A DNA stretch of 64,000 nt from Ricinus communis. Taxonomy: Eukaryota > Streptophyta > Magnoliopsida > Malpighiales > Euphorbiaceae. Both the position numbers and the translations under genes were made by a program. Location: contig NC_063265.1 in the NCBI RefSeq assembly GCF_019578655.1, forward strand, positions 4,684,501-4,748,500. The letters run 5' to 3'. The notes beneath the pieces are model-generated. The model was not told where the DNA came from and ran no database searches. It saw only the letters and a program-made list of their open reading frames with translations. Of this stretch, positions 40,361 through 53,178 are shown piece after piece; within the stretch, counting starts at the first letter, position 1; every line of letters starts with the position of its first letter.

Positions 40361-43300
40361 ATGAGTACTCTCTCTCCTTCTCTCTATATATCCACATTTA
40401 CATAACTGTAAGTTCTTGTTCTAACCTTAATCTTGCTTGCTATTTTCAGGTCTAGGCAAGAGCATCCAGCTTGGAATTAACGGTATCAACTTATAATTCT
40501 CCCTTTCTAAAGTTTGATTCTCTTCTCTGTTCAGAAAGTAATTGCTGAAGCTTTACACTAGACATTCCATGATAACTACTTAAATCAAAATACATACTCT
40601 AACAGGTTCTTATAATATTAAGAAAAGAAGGGACTATGTACAAATCTTTTCTATGTTGTATTTACTGTTAAAATATGAAAGGAATATAAGTATGAAAACA
40701 GGATTATGAATTTTTGTGAAAGAGATAACTGCAACTTCAAATTGGTATTTGGAAAAAAAATTCCTAGTGGAATGATCTGTGTTGGCTTTATGATTTTTCT
40801 TGCCTACTATTCTTTTCAATAGCAAATTTAAGAGACCCTGGATCAGAGTTAGTCGCACAAGTCAATAAAAAAGCATTTCAGGTATTACCATTTATTCATA
40901 TTGTTCCTTTTATTTCTTGTATTAATGGAAAGAGTGAATATGGTATTAAATGATTTTCTTTTTTCTTTTTTCACATTCGTTCATTTAGTCATTTGATGGC
41001 ACTAAAGAAAGAATTAAGAGGATGTTTGATAAGATTGAACTTTCGGTTTCTCCGTATGACACTGCTTGGGTAGCAATGATCCCATCTTTGAATTCCGTAC
41101 AAGCTCCTTTCTTTCCTGAGTGCACAAAATGGATAGTTGATAATCAACTTAGTGATGGTTCTTGGGGTCTTCCTCATCACCATCCATTGTTAATAAAGGA
41201 TACCCTTTCATCCACATTAGCATGCGTCCTTGCATTGAAGAAATGGGGAGTTGGTGAAACCCTGGTTAACAAAGGTACTAATATGTTTTAATTCATAACT
41301 TCACCACAAACAAAAAGTGAACAATTACTGTCTTGTTTGTTGCAGGTCTGCAGTTTATTGAATTAAATTCAACTTCATTAAATGATGAGAAACAACATAC
41401 GCCAATTGGATTTGATATAATATTTCCTGCTATGCTTGAGCATGCTAAAGAGTTGGCTTTGAACCTGCCTTTGAAATCAGATGTTATAGATGCAATGCTC
41501 CACAGGAGAGATGTGGATCTTAAGAGGTATGTATATGCTAATGTTTACAATATAATATTTGGGTTTAATGTATATGTCGCAAAACTTTCTTTCCACAGTA
41601 ATGTGCATCATATTAACACTAGTACTATGCTGCCAACCTTCATTTGTGGCCTTGAATCTAAACTTGTTTCTTCTCTTTCTTTTGTACTTGGTATGAACTC
41701 ATTGATATGAAACACTATCTCTTTCTCAGAATTTTATGAAAATTAATTGTCATTTTTATTTTATTTTAATTTAACTAGTGTATCATTTAAGTTTGATAAA
41801 ACTCTGAGATTTTAGTTTCAAATTGCAATATGCTTGTGTGTATGATACTATTATGCAGAATTCGAACTTTGATGTATTTTGTGAAACTGCTCATGTGTGT
41901 GTGTGTGTGTTGTTTTGAGAGGGAGGTAAAAAACTTTCTCATATAAGAAACTATTGCAAGTAAGGCATGCATTTGTTTTCAATGTTTGTTCTTTTAGGCA
42001 CTATAGTATTATTATATTCTGTGTTTAGTTAAATTCTTGTTTACATATGATTAACTTTTCTGATTACCAAAGGTAAAAAGTTCTGAGCAGTAACTGTTGT
42101 TGGTTACGATTTTGGTTGCTCATACTGATTAAGTGACACGAACAAATTATAACATCTAGATAAATATTTATTTTAAAAGCACTGTAAAAACATTGAAAAT
42201 TCTTGTTTATATTTGGTCTGTGTCTAGTGGCTCTGGTGGCAGCAATACAGAGGGAAGAAAAGCCTACTTAGCTTACATTGCAGAAGGGATCAGAAAATTC
42301 CAGGATTGGGAAATGGTCATGAAGTATCAACGAAAGAATGGTTCACTGTTCAATTCACCATCTACCACTGCAGCTGCTTTTAGTCATCTTCGTAATGCTG
42401 ATTGTCTTCAGTATCTGCAGTCTGTTTTACAGAAATATGGAAATGCAGGTACATCCACATCTCTACATAGTATGTATACTCTTACATTTCTCCTGTTTCT
42501 CTTTTTATATTGACTTTCTTTTGATCTTTTCAGTTCCAACTATTTATCCACTAGACGTATATTCTCGTCTTCTTATGGTTGACATTCTTGAAAGGTTGGG
42601 AATTGATCGGCATTTCAGGAAGGAAATAAAATTAGTACTGGAAGAAACATACAGGTACTGTTTTATATTCACTTTGCATTGCATATACGCTTGTGCTTTA
42701 TTTAGGTATGCACAAGCAACTCTTTAGAGAACTGAATCTTATCACTTATTTATTATAAACCTGTTGATTAGTATCTGGGGTAATTTAGTGGGTCTGAATA
42801 CCTGATTGGTTTGTTTAGCTCAAATACATATAGAAGCTTTAAAGCTTTCCGCAAAAGGAGTTGCAGCCAATAATATAACTATGATTCACCTTTAGGGCAC
42901 TATCAATGAAATCATCAATTATTTGTGCATTTTGACAGAAATAGCTTATTCTTATCACATTCTTTATTTGCAATAAATTCATTTTGAGTGTATCAGTTCT
43001 TATTGACAGAATTCTACAAACTGGTAATGATCATTTCATTTAGAATTGGTCATAACCTGTTTCTAAAACTATAAAGTTTGTGCAAAGTTATGAAAAATGA
43101 TTTTAGGTTTTTCTTGTAATCATGAATTTTTTTTATTTTATAAGAAACCATGAAATTAGCAAAAAGACAGATATTGGTTGCAGGGGAATGAAGAAATATT
43201 TCTAGATTGTATTACCTGCGCCATGGCATTTCGAATATTACGTGTCAATGGATATGATGTCTCTTCAGGTATGCTGTTAAGATAGGAGAAGAGTTGTTTG

Positions 43301-45731
43301 GTTCTTTTATTCATTCATTTATTTTAGTCAGTGAGGCTCTAATCAAAGTCCACATATGGTTGCAGATGTATTTACCCAATTTACAGAGGACCATTTCTTC
43401 GATTCGCTTGGAGGATATTTGAAGGACACGAGGACTGTGTTAGAGTTATACAGAGCTTCACAAATACTTTATCCGGATGAACCACTTTTGGAGAAACAAA
43501 ATTCATGGACAAATCATTTCCTGGAGAAGTGTCTATCCAGTGGTTCCAGTTATGCTGACGGACCCAGGGAATGTATTACTGAAGTGGTCGTTTTCTGTGA
43601 CCTATTAACAATTGAAGCCATTCTTCTTGAATTGTCCCAGTGGAATTCCTAATTTGTCTACCTTTCATCATCTCAGGTGCATAATGCTCTCAATTGTCCC
43701 TACTATGCAGATTTGGAACGTTTAACTAACAGGAGGAGCATTGAGAATTATAATGTAGATGAAACAAGGATTTTAAAAGCCTCATATCGGTATAATTTAT
43801 TTGTCTTTCTTCTTCTTTTTCTTCTTCTTTTGTCAATTACTCTTCCATATTTCTTTCAGAATAAAAATTTTGTAAAAGAAAAAAGGAAAATTCATTTAGG
43901 AAAAGAATATGTATGTACTGCTTACTTTGTTTCCCTTTTCTTTCATATGCAAGTTGTTTGAACACTGGGAACCAACATTTTCTTAAACTGGCGGTGGAAG
44001 ACTTCAACCTCTGCCAATTGATACACCAGGAAGAACTTCAACAACTTGGGAGGTACATGTCTTACACACTTCCCTTATATCACAATATGTGGTGGCTGGA
44101 ACATTTGTGGCAGTTGGATGAGAACTTGCTGAAAATGAATTTAATGTGAGGTAGACAGCTGACTCGAAATAATCCTACACTTCACCAGTCATGGTCATAA
44201 GTGGGTCCACTCATATGTTTGGGGAACTTTGAATGTCACTTCTCCGTGTTCATAACATGATATGTCTGTGAGACGAAAACAGGTGGGTTGTGGAGAAAAG
44301 ATTGAACAAGCTAAAGTTTGCCAGGCAGAAGCTGGGTTATTGTTACTTCTCTGCTGCAGCTACTCTCTTTGCTCCTGAATTATCTGATGCTCGCTTATCA
44401 TGGGCGAAAAACGGTGTGCTTACTACTGTTGTTGACGACTTCTTTGATGTTGGCGGTTCTGTAGAGGAACTGATAAACCTTATCCAGTTGATTGAGAAGT
44501 ACGTTCTTTTCCTCTTTTGCTTATTAACTCCTCTAGATCATTTTCCACAATTTATAGAAACTGAAACACAGGTGGGATGTAGACGAGAGCACTCACTTCT
44601 GTTCTGAGCAAGTTGAGATCATATTTTCAGCACTTCGCAGCACCATTTCTGAGATTGGAGACAAAGCATTCACATGGCAAGGACGTAAAGTCACAAGTCA
44701 TGTCATCAAAATTGTGAGATCTAATCCCTTGCTTCATTATGTACTGTTGCTTTACCTATCGGCTACAATAATCACTTTATTTTCATATATCTACAATTAA
44801 AGTGATGGGAGTGGAGGGTATGGAAATCAAGGATGTCATATCAGTATAGTGATTTTTTAAACCAGAGATGGGTTGCATTGCAGTGGTTGGATTTGCTGAA
44901 GTCAATGTTGACGGAAACTCTCTGGACGAAAAGCAAGTCAATACCTACACTTGACGAGTATATGATTAATGGCTACGTGTCATTTGCTTTAGGACCAATT
45001 GTCCTCCCAGCTCTTTTTCTTGTTGGACCTAAACTTACAGAGGAGGATGTTAGGGACCCTGAATTGCATGATCTGTTTAAAGCTATGGGTACCTGTGGGC
45101 GTCTCCTCAATGATTGGAGAGGATTTCAGGTGGATGATGTTTTTACTGAAAATTAAAATGATATTGCTGATCTCATTCCTTAAGCAGTTGGTTGTTTTGT
45201 TAATATTTTTATTACGTTGTAGAGAGAATCCAAAGAAGGGAAATTGAATGCTGTCTCACTGCACATGATTCAAGGAAACGGTGGTGTAAATGAAGAAGAG
45301 GCCATTAGAAAGATAAAGGTTTTAATTAACAGTCAGAGGAGTGAACTGCTGAGACTAGTTTTGCGGGAAAAGAACAGTAATATCCCAAGAGCATGCAAGG
45401 ATTTGTTTTGGAAAATGATCAAAGTGTTGCACCTTTTTTACTTGAAGGATGATGGATTCACTTCAAATGAAATGATCAGTACTGCAAATGCAGTGATTAC
45501 TGAACCTGTCGCATTCCATGGACCGTAAGTGATTCTATAAATTCAATATTTGAACTCCATTTATGAAAAATTCTCATGTACATGTAACTGCTAGTTTTCT
45601 GTCGTGGCTTTTATCTGCCACTATTTATGTGCATTCTATGCTAGAAAATATCAATCCACTATTTGATGGTTTGTCATATACGGTGTATGATGCTTCCTGG
45701 TTTTCACTAATGCAGGGAAAACCCATGGTAA
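40361..45731 (+). CDS. ent-kaurene synthase-like diterpene synthase (class I); first exon questionable
   Basis: Class I diterpene synthase of the plastidial kaurene synthase type, expected to ionise a bicyclic diphosphate such as ent-CPP. Exons by phase: 40361-40407 (doubtful), 40450-40482, 40823-40881, 40989-41274, 41346-41526, 42228-42448, 42534-42654, 43171-43268, 43366-43586, 43677-43789, 43954-44052, 44283-44498, 44572-44713, 44884-45129, 45223-45524, 45716-45731. From exon 2 about 780 residues, normal for the family. Visible motifs: [12 protein letters not shown] and DGSWG in the N-terminal domain, no DxDD, class I DDFFD at 44434-44448, and [11 protein letters not shown] as the second metal site. 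The internal frame is open throughout. Exon 1 reads [14 protein letters not shown] then TAA before a strong GTAAGT donor, and its length is out of phase with exon 2. Either the transit-peptide exon is damaged or another start is used. If the last intron is retained the protein ends HGP; otherwise HGPENPW. Confidence 0.85.
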
Positions 45732-47750
45732 GGGAAACAATGAATGCTGCAACATTGCATGTCTTCATGTCACTAGCAGCGGTGAAAGATACAACTGAGA
45801 AAGATTAACCGGCGTTGGTAAAGTAAACAGTTTTTTCTAGTAATATGGAATGAGAAACAATTAGTGGAAGGAAAGTTATAATAGTTGCTAAGAATTAGAG
45901 TTGCATTGTAGATACAATATTGATAACTTTTATGTTGTTCTTGGGGTCATTAATGACTCTTGACTGAATCTTTTAACTCTCCACAGTGCCTTTAATCGTT
46001 CCAATTGATATATTGGTATAGCTAATGGTTTCTATGTTCTGTCAACCTGAATGTCAGTTTAGATGTTTAGCATAACTTTTATTCAATAGTTTGAAAGAAA
46101 AAAGAGGATAAGATAGTCATTTTAGTAATTGATTAAGATAAATGGAGTGTATTTATCATCATAAAGTGGGCATTAGAGATAACTTAGAAGTAAAATATGT
46201 ATGTAAAGGATACTCGTGCTTGTTATTAGGCAGTAGCTTTGTATTTTTTCTGCTGCCCTTTTGTTTTCTTGTTTTCTTTTCTAGTTTCTTGGCTTTGTCC
46301 CTCCCCAGCATTAACAATAAAAAGAAAAAAATAAATATAGGTTTTGAAATAATCATTTTAAGAACATAAAATATTTGTAATTTAGTTCATTGCAAGGAAT
46401 AAATTATGCTTGAACCATATTAAGCATTTACTTGAAAAACAATGGGCTAATTTGGTCCAAAAATTAAATATTGGGTTTTTTTTTTATATAAATATACAGA
46501 AAATGAATTGCAAAATTTAAATAAATAATATTATAAAAATAAATTTTTTAAAAAATAGTCAGTAAACTTTCTTTTAAAAGTCGTGAAAATAATCTTTTTT
46601 AAACATTTCTATAAAACATCTTTTTAAATTAAACAATTGACATCGTATAAAAGTAATTTAAAATTATTAAAATATGAAAAAGTATAAGTTTTAATTATAA
46701 ACACTTAAAATTTAAGAATTCTGATTCCAATGAAAGTTATTTAAAAATTACCTTTCCTGTTTAATTTCTTAAGAATTTAAATTTTAATCATAAATTATTT
46801 TTAAAAAAATAAAATCCTACTAAATTTTGATGATTTTAATTTTACTTTTAATCAGGAAAATAGATTCTTAGAAAATTTTATTATTTTTCTTATAAAAGTT
46901 TTATCATCTTTTAATAGAAATATAGTTGAATTAAGTATAAATTTTAATAATTAGTTTAATCATATCTATTCAAAGAAGATTACAAGTAAAATGTATCTAA
47001 TAAAGAAATAGTACACAGATCTATTAATGTTATTAAGAAATTTGTGAAAATATTATATTTTTTTATTTAGCCTAATTACTAATTAAATTCTAAATACAAT
47101 TTTATTCAATTGTTTTAAGATTTTAAAATATATATTTATATTTTTAAATTATTTTTAAAAATTATTTTCAACAATAATTTTAAAATTTTACAACAAAAGC
47201 AAGTCAATTTTATTTATTAATATAAAAGCTAGAAATGTAAGATATGTAAAATAATATTCGTATTAGTGAGTAGGTATAATTAATTTTCACAGCGTATTTT
47301 TTATTATAAGATTTTAAAAATAATTATTCAAAAATATTTTAAAATAAAAAAAATAAATATAAATAAAAATATTAAAATGTGTAAAATTTTAGTAATTAAA
47401 TATATAATTAGATTTTTATATTTTTATATTTTCTTATTATCTTTTATTATGTAATATTGTATCAAACATATAAATTCTATGAATGATCCATTTTTAATAT
47501 ATACATTCCGTCTCTGAAAATAAGTATAGTATTTCACTAAGGTGCCCTCTTATCCGTAAAATTACGGTTAGCGTGCCACTTTCTTATCCATCCATCAACA
47601 TAAATTAATCTAGCGATCGTCCTTTTCCCACGTAGAAACAACAACTCGATTCCCGATTCAGCTTCATAACACAGGGAAAGTATCAAATTTAATCGAATAA
47701 AATAAAGGAATAAAGAAATTAAATAATTAATTAAATACATGGAAAGCCTA
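45732..47750. other. spacer downstream of the kaurene synthase gene
   Basis: The first few hundred bases are probable 3' UTR. The rest is AT-rich without a recognisable gene. About 47069-47413 is a copy of an inverted-repeat element listed separately. Confidence 0.5.
47069..47413. mobile_element. inverted-repeat element, relative of the one at 59297
   Basis: The left arm GCCTAATTACTAATTAAATTC and the reverse complement of the right arm (CTAATTATATATTTAATTAC, then AAAATTTTACAC) are inverted. The left arm and an internal GCAAGTCAATTTTATTTATTAATATAAAA-type phrase match the better-preserved element at 59297-59771. No clean duplication seen. Confidence 0.5.
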
Positions 47751-47753
47751 CCC

Positions 47754-47905
47754 CACGTGTCGAGGAATTAGGTAATTCGGAAGGTCCTCATCTTCCAGAA
47801 AGTTCCAGCAGACTCTTGGCGTGGGATGAACAATCCGGAGATCAATTCTTAACAATGTAATATTTAAGCCACGTGGCCGCACAATCACGTGGCATCCAAC
47901 GTGGC
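47754..47905 (+). promoter_or_regulatory. G-box/ABRE cluster upstream of the RCC1 gene
   Basis: Three perfect CACGTG hexamers at 47754-47759, 47870-47875 and 47886-47891, plus CAACGTGGC just after at about 47898, in contexts CCCACGTGTC, GCCACGTGGC and TCACGTGGCA. They lie 230-380 bases before the ATG at 48132. Such clusters are bound by bZIP (ABF, HY5) or bHLH (PIF) factors and often confer abscisic acid or light response. Regulation here is inferred. Confidence 0.7.
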
Positions 47906-48131
47906 ATATACTACATCCTTGTAAATGATTCGCACCATATTTTTAAATGTCATTGCTTAACGACTTAATAAAACTTTTTCTTCTCTCTTTCTCTTTCTCT
48001 TTCTCTCTGCATTAACACAGCACGCCTTCATTTTGAGTTACTCCACTAGCCTTTTTATACTGATCGTAATTTGCAACTCCTGGAAAAGGAAAATTAGATT
48101 GTCGTTTCTGGTGCTTCTTGTTTTCGTTTTG

Positions 48132-48460
48132 ATGGCAATTAATGGAAATGGAGAAGAAGAGGATGTGAAAATGGAGGAATGCTGTAAAGTAACGGCAGTT
48201 TATATGTGTGGTTATCTTCCGGGAATTTCACCGGAGAAGTCGCCGATACTTTCTCCGATTCAAGTGCCGATTTCAGACGGTGGTGGTTTTGATTCATGGA
48301 AGGACGTTTGTAGTGGTGGTTGTGGATTTGCTATGGCCATTTCAGGTCTCTTTTCTCAATCTTTAGTCTTCAGTAATTCTCTGTTTCTTGATATGTTCAA
48401 GATTTCTGGTCTTTTTGTCTTTAATTTTATGAAATGTGTTTTCTTGAATTTAGAGATGAC

Positions 48461-48513
<53 letters not shown>

Positions 48514-51500
48514 GCATCCATCTTGGTCTTTTCAGATCTCTAAGATGTTTAGAACCTATCAACTCAAGATTATGCTTTATTAAGTGATAAAAAAATCTCA
48601 AATTTTCAGGTTTAAAGGATCTTATTTATTTTTAAGATGGTTATGCCTAATTAAGTGACAAATAATTCAAGATTGCATGAGATTGCTTTTGAATTGGTTG
48701 TATAGATGTTGCTCATGTAATCAATAAAATGCAAAATTTTATAGGATCTGGAAATCTGATAACGTGGGGATCCACAGACGAAGAAGGTCAAAGCTATTTG
48801 ACATCAGGGAAGCATGGGGTAATGCAGTGATCTTCTGATTAATCAAAGTGTATTAACTGCAAATTTTATGTGTTTGAATTGATTTTGCATCTTCTATTTT
48901 GGGCTCCACATTGTTAAGGAAATTCCAGAGCCTTTTCCTCTTCCTTGTGAAGCTTCTGTAGTCAAGGCAGCTGCTGGCTGGGCACATTGTGTTTCAGTTA
49001 CAGGTATTTTCCTATATATATATATATATATATATACATATTTATATATTATTTTGCTGCATGTTAATCATGGAAAGAGTAAAATCCTTCCTTTTGAAAG
49101 TCTAGAAATGCAAGAACCCTATTCAATTGATTTCTATTTACTCAATTCCTATGTTTGGAAAGTTCATAGTTCCTAGAACTCATTCTAACAACTTAAAAAG
49201 TAAAACATAATAAAATAAAAAATAAAGCCTTTTGAGCGATATCAATGCTAATATTGACCTGAAGAACTGACGTGTTAGACATTATTTAGTCTCTACATTG
49301 CCAAAATAAATTTTAAATTTGCAGTTTGCTTGCCTTTGTGCATGAATGGAACTTTTTGCCTTTTGTGGTGACTTTATGTCTGACTGCTAAATTACTGGTT
49401 GACCTTTCTTTAATCTTAGCATTTAGATTTTGGCATTTTTGTCAGAAAATGTCATTATTGTTTTCTAAGAAAAACACTAATTATAATCAATATTATACAT
49501 TGTGCTTATTTGCTTCCGTTATTTATGTCCTCTTTCAAGGAATGTGATATTCTTACCGCCTTCTTTGAGTTGTTCCTCTTATGTAGTTTCTTTACCTTTT
49601 CTTCTTCATAACAGATGATTCAGTAATAGTAGTTACTGACCATGCCCGTTTACGAGGCCAGAGTTAGTTCCACAGAAAATTTCCATTTAGAGTCTCAATG
49701 AGCTATTGTCATTTATTTATTTGCAGAGACAGGGGAAGTATTTACATGGGGATGGAAAGAGTGTGTTCCATCTGTAAAGATAATTCAAAGAGATAATACT
49801 GGCAAACAAAATGCATTGCTGCAAACTGAAAAAGGTAATCTTTGCTGTAGCCTTTGCATGTTTATGACAGAAAGCATCATCCATTTTCATATGATCCAAA
49901 CTAATCTTCCAAAGTTTTTAATTCCTTAGTGAGTTCAAGGTCTGAAGGATCAAGTTTAACCAGGGGGACAGTTCTTAATTCTGACAGCAAAAGGACCGGA
50001 GATGAAATTGTTAAGAGGCGAAGGGTATCACCAACTAAAGAAGATTTTGAAAGTTCGCCATCTGGAGATGAATTTTTCACAGTGTTACCTTTGATGGTAA
50101 CTTTGGCTCCTGGAGTAAGGATCACCAATGTTGCTGCTGGTGGTCGCCATACTTTAGCACTGTCAGGTAACTGAACTGCTTCTTGGTTGTCAACAATATG
50201 CACCGTTATGCATTTCAGGTGCAGTCTCTTCTTTGTGGTTACACTACGTAGTTTTGTAGGTTATTTGAACTACAAAGTAGGTTGTATGAACTGCGAAGAT
50301 ATGGAAGATTTTGATGTAAAGCAAGACACTTGATGCATCATGTTTTAACCGAAGTTTCAGATATGGGACAGGTATGGGGTTGGGGCTACGGAGGCGAAGG
50401 GCAGCTAGGTTTGGGATCCCGGATAAAAATGGTGTCTTCTCCTCATCTCATACCTTGCATTGATGCATCTGCTTCTGGGAAAGACCGGTCCTTGATAGTG
50501 CATCAGGGAAACTTAACACCATCAGCACAAGCATCTACATTCCCTGGAAGTTATGTGAAGGAAATTGCTTGTGGAGGCCGGCACAGTGCAATAGTAACAG
50601 GTCCGTATTTGATTGTGTTTTAGTCATTGTATAACTGGGGCATCTTAAGCTCCTCACCGAATTATTATTTATCGACAATATTTTGGCCATGATATTTTTA
50701 GGAACGTCTAACCTTAGTTTCCTCCTTCTGCCCTTCAGTAGTTTTTCCTTAAAAGATAATATGCATACTATATAATGCAATTTTTTCATTGAGTTTAGAG
50801 AAGTTGCTTTGCAATTTAAACATGTTATTAATGAACAATGTCTTGATTTGTTGTCTCCCTTCATCATTGCTTTCATTGTAGATACTGGAGCACTACTTAC
50901 ATTTGGATGGGGACTCTATGGACAGGTGAATTATCTAATTGCTGATCGAATTTCATTGCTTCTACTGATTGCTGCCTCTCTTTATTGCATACCATAATAG
51001 TTAGTCTGTCTTTGAATTTGAGATACGTAATCTAAAGTAGTCATTTCCATGGCATTCTTGTGACCCAGTGTGGACAAGGAACTACAAATGATCAGCTAAG
51101 GCCTGCTTGTGTACCTGCTTTATCGGGAATTAAAGTAATAAGTATTGCTGCTGGACTATGGCATACTGTTTGTATCAGTGCTGATGGTCATGTATATACT
51201 TTTGGTGGGAATCAGTTTGGACAACTAGGAACTGACACTGACCAGACTGAGGTACATTAAAGTACTTAGGTTGCTAGTGCAATGTTTTAAATTTTTTTTT
51301 CTTTCTTCGCTGATATATGATGTAGAAACTGGGCTCATTATTGATTGCATATACTAACCTATATGTTGATTGACTAGGTTCAAGATTACATATTTGTCTG
51401 TCTCAGTCTCTGCCGCTGTCTCTATGATCATTTAACAAACTGTCAAATGTGTTGTGTTTTCCTTATTAACCAGGATTTCGAGGATATAATATGTCAAATT

Positions 51501-52860
51501 CACTATTAAGTTCGCATGTCTAAGATACCTTGTTATTGGTGCATCAGTTACGCTGGTGTTTAGTTTACTTAAAGCTTTATTATAACATCAAATTTTAAAA
51601 CTCAGCCAAAGCAGTTGTATGCACCAAGTTTGGGAAGCAAGCATGCGAAAATCGTTTCTTGTGGGGCTCGACATAGTGCTGTTTTGACAGGTATAAGTTG
51701 AAAATTGTAATTTTCTCTCGGGATTTCATGATGATTTTCTTGTGGTTGGATATTATTTGCTCCTACAGTTCTCTATACTCCGTAGGAGATTGAATATGTA
51801 ATGATATATTCTTAGTAAGATCGATGATTAGGGAATTTGAGTACTATAGTAAAATCTCTTTATAGTGATACTCTATATAAGAATAAATTCTACATAGTGA
51901 TAAAAAATCTCAATGTCAATTTAGATCGATTATAAATAAAAATAAATTCTCTATTGTAATAAGTCATTAATCTTTTAAGTCATATTATAAGAAAATATTT
52001 CTATATATAGTAATATTTATATATTTAATTTTAAAAAATATACTGCAGTATTGTTTTGTCTCATTAATTTTATTTGTATAATATAATAAGATATTGATGT
52101 ATTTTATCTCTGGCTTCTATCATTAAGTATCAAGCCTAAAGAAAATTTTGAGTACTCAAAACCTCTATTAAGTTATAATCTCCTTATAGTCATAAATTTT
52201 ATTTGATCCTAAGTGTACAACTATAAAGAGATTTTACTGCATAGATTTGCATTTAAATTGTAGGTATACATTCAACGAGGTTGACTTGCATAAAGATGTA
52301 GCATTAGGGTTCTCATATGTACCATATCTCATGAAAATATGTACCAAAAGCATATTCCTAACTCATCTTGGATGAGCAAAAATGTGCACCTTAAATCCAA
52401 ATATATAATGTGATCTTTATTCTTGATCCTAATAGTGGCAGCAGCACTGTCCATTATTTTCAGCTGTAAGTTTTTTGAGGCAGTGTATTTTCTTTCTCAG
52501 TGGTTATTATTCATTTCTCACTGACCTTGTTTCTGTGATTGTGAATCTAGAGGATGGCCAAGTATACAGCTGGGGTTGGAACAAGTATGGTCAGGTATGA
52601 TCCTTTCTGATCAAACTTAGCACATAGTAGAATCACAGTTTTGTATTAAGAGTAACAAATATTTATTAAAGCACAATAGTAGAATCACAGTTTTGTACTA
52701 AAAAAGTAACAAATATTTATCAATATCTCCGGCGCAGCTTGGCCTAGGTGATTCCATTGACCGTAACATTCCTTCACAAGTTCCTATTGAAGGTTATCGT
52801 CCTAAAAATATTGCATGCGGTTGGTGGCACACATTACTACTAGCTGAGACAATCCTTTGA
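48132..52860 (+). CDS. RCC1-repeat (regulator of chromosome condensation family) protein
   Basis: Seven-bladed propeller protein of the RCC1/UVR8 superfamily. Exons: 48132-48345, 48745-48818, 48919-49003, 49727-49834, 49930-50166, 50361-50600, 50882-50925, 51069-51251, 51606-51690, 52551-52594, 52738-52860, all in phase, giving about 478 residues. RCC1 signatures recur: AAAGWAHCVSVTETGEVFTWG, VAAGGRHTLALS, IACGGRHSAIVTDTGALLTFG, IAAGLWHTVCIS, VSCGARHSAVLTEDGQVYSWG and IACGWWHTLLLA at the C-terminus. Exon 5 codes a polar loop with VKRRRVSP, a likely nuclear localisation signal. The ATG at 48132 (MAINGNGEEE) is the first in this frame; upstream in-frame codons lack ATG. It resembles a conserved plant RCC1 family of unknown function. 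UVR8-type UV sensing or Ran exchange activity cannot be claimed. Intron 1 carries a trinucleotide repeat and intron 9 a TIR element. Confidence 0.9.
48461..48512 (+). repeat. (ATA)n microsatellite in intron 1 of the RCC1 gene
   Basis: Perfect AAT/ATA trinucleotide tract of about 17 units, shortly after the exon 1 donor. Confidence 0.9.
51848..52238. mobile_element. TIR element in intron 9 of the RCC1 gene
   Basis: Perfect 19-base terminal inverted repeats: AGTAAAATCTCTTTATAGT at 51848-51866 and its reverse complement at 52220-52238. About 390 bases, AT-rich, non-coding. Flanks show no clear duplication, so the superfamily is unassigned. A partial relative sits at about 33655-33875. Confidence 0.7.
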
Positions 52861-53178
52861 GTTTTTTTTACTATCAAATATCAGTGATCAACACAGAGGT
52901 AAAGCTTTGTAGGATGGCAATCCCTTTTTTCGCGTTAGCATAGCGCCCTTTGACGCACATGCAATGTTCCTATATACAATGTATATACTTGCATGTAAGC
53001 ATGTGTCAGTCTTCTCTTGCTCTCTTTTTTCTGACAGTTGATTGCAAGAAAAACGAGTGGAGTTCTTACACAAACAATCCTTGTAATGATACAATAGTGT
53101 CTTTCAATCTTGTGACTAATGTCTCTAATTCAAACGAAAGTGGATAATATTGCCAACTTCTGATTTCCGCTAGAATCA
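52861..53178. other. convergent 3' intergenic region
   Basis: 318 bases between the stop codons of the RCC1 gene (plus) and the bHLH gene (minus). It must hold both 3' UTRs, which may overlap. No gene seen. Confidence 0.6.

Noticed and set aside
41022..45528. Copalyl diphosphate synthase (class II) assignment
   Set aside because: No DxDD motif is present in the N-terminal domain, while the class I DDFFD motif is, so the kaurene synthase type is preferred.
45563..45808. Separate 81-codon ORF after the kaurene synthase
   Set aside because: Its first part is intronic or 3' UTR and its GGAAAACCCATGG segment is better read as the short last exon in another frame. No domain is seen.
48033..48131. 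N-terminal extension of the RCC1 protein
   Set aside because: It begins with TTG, not ATG, and encodes a hydrophobic stretch absent from the family. The first ATG in frame is at 48132.
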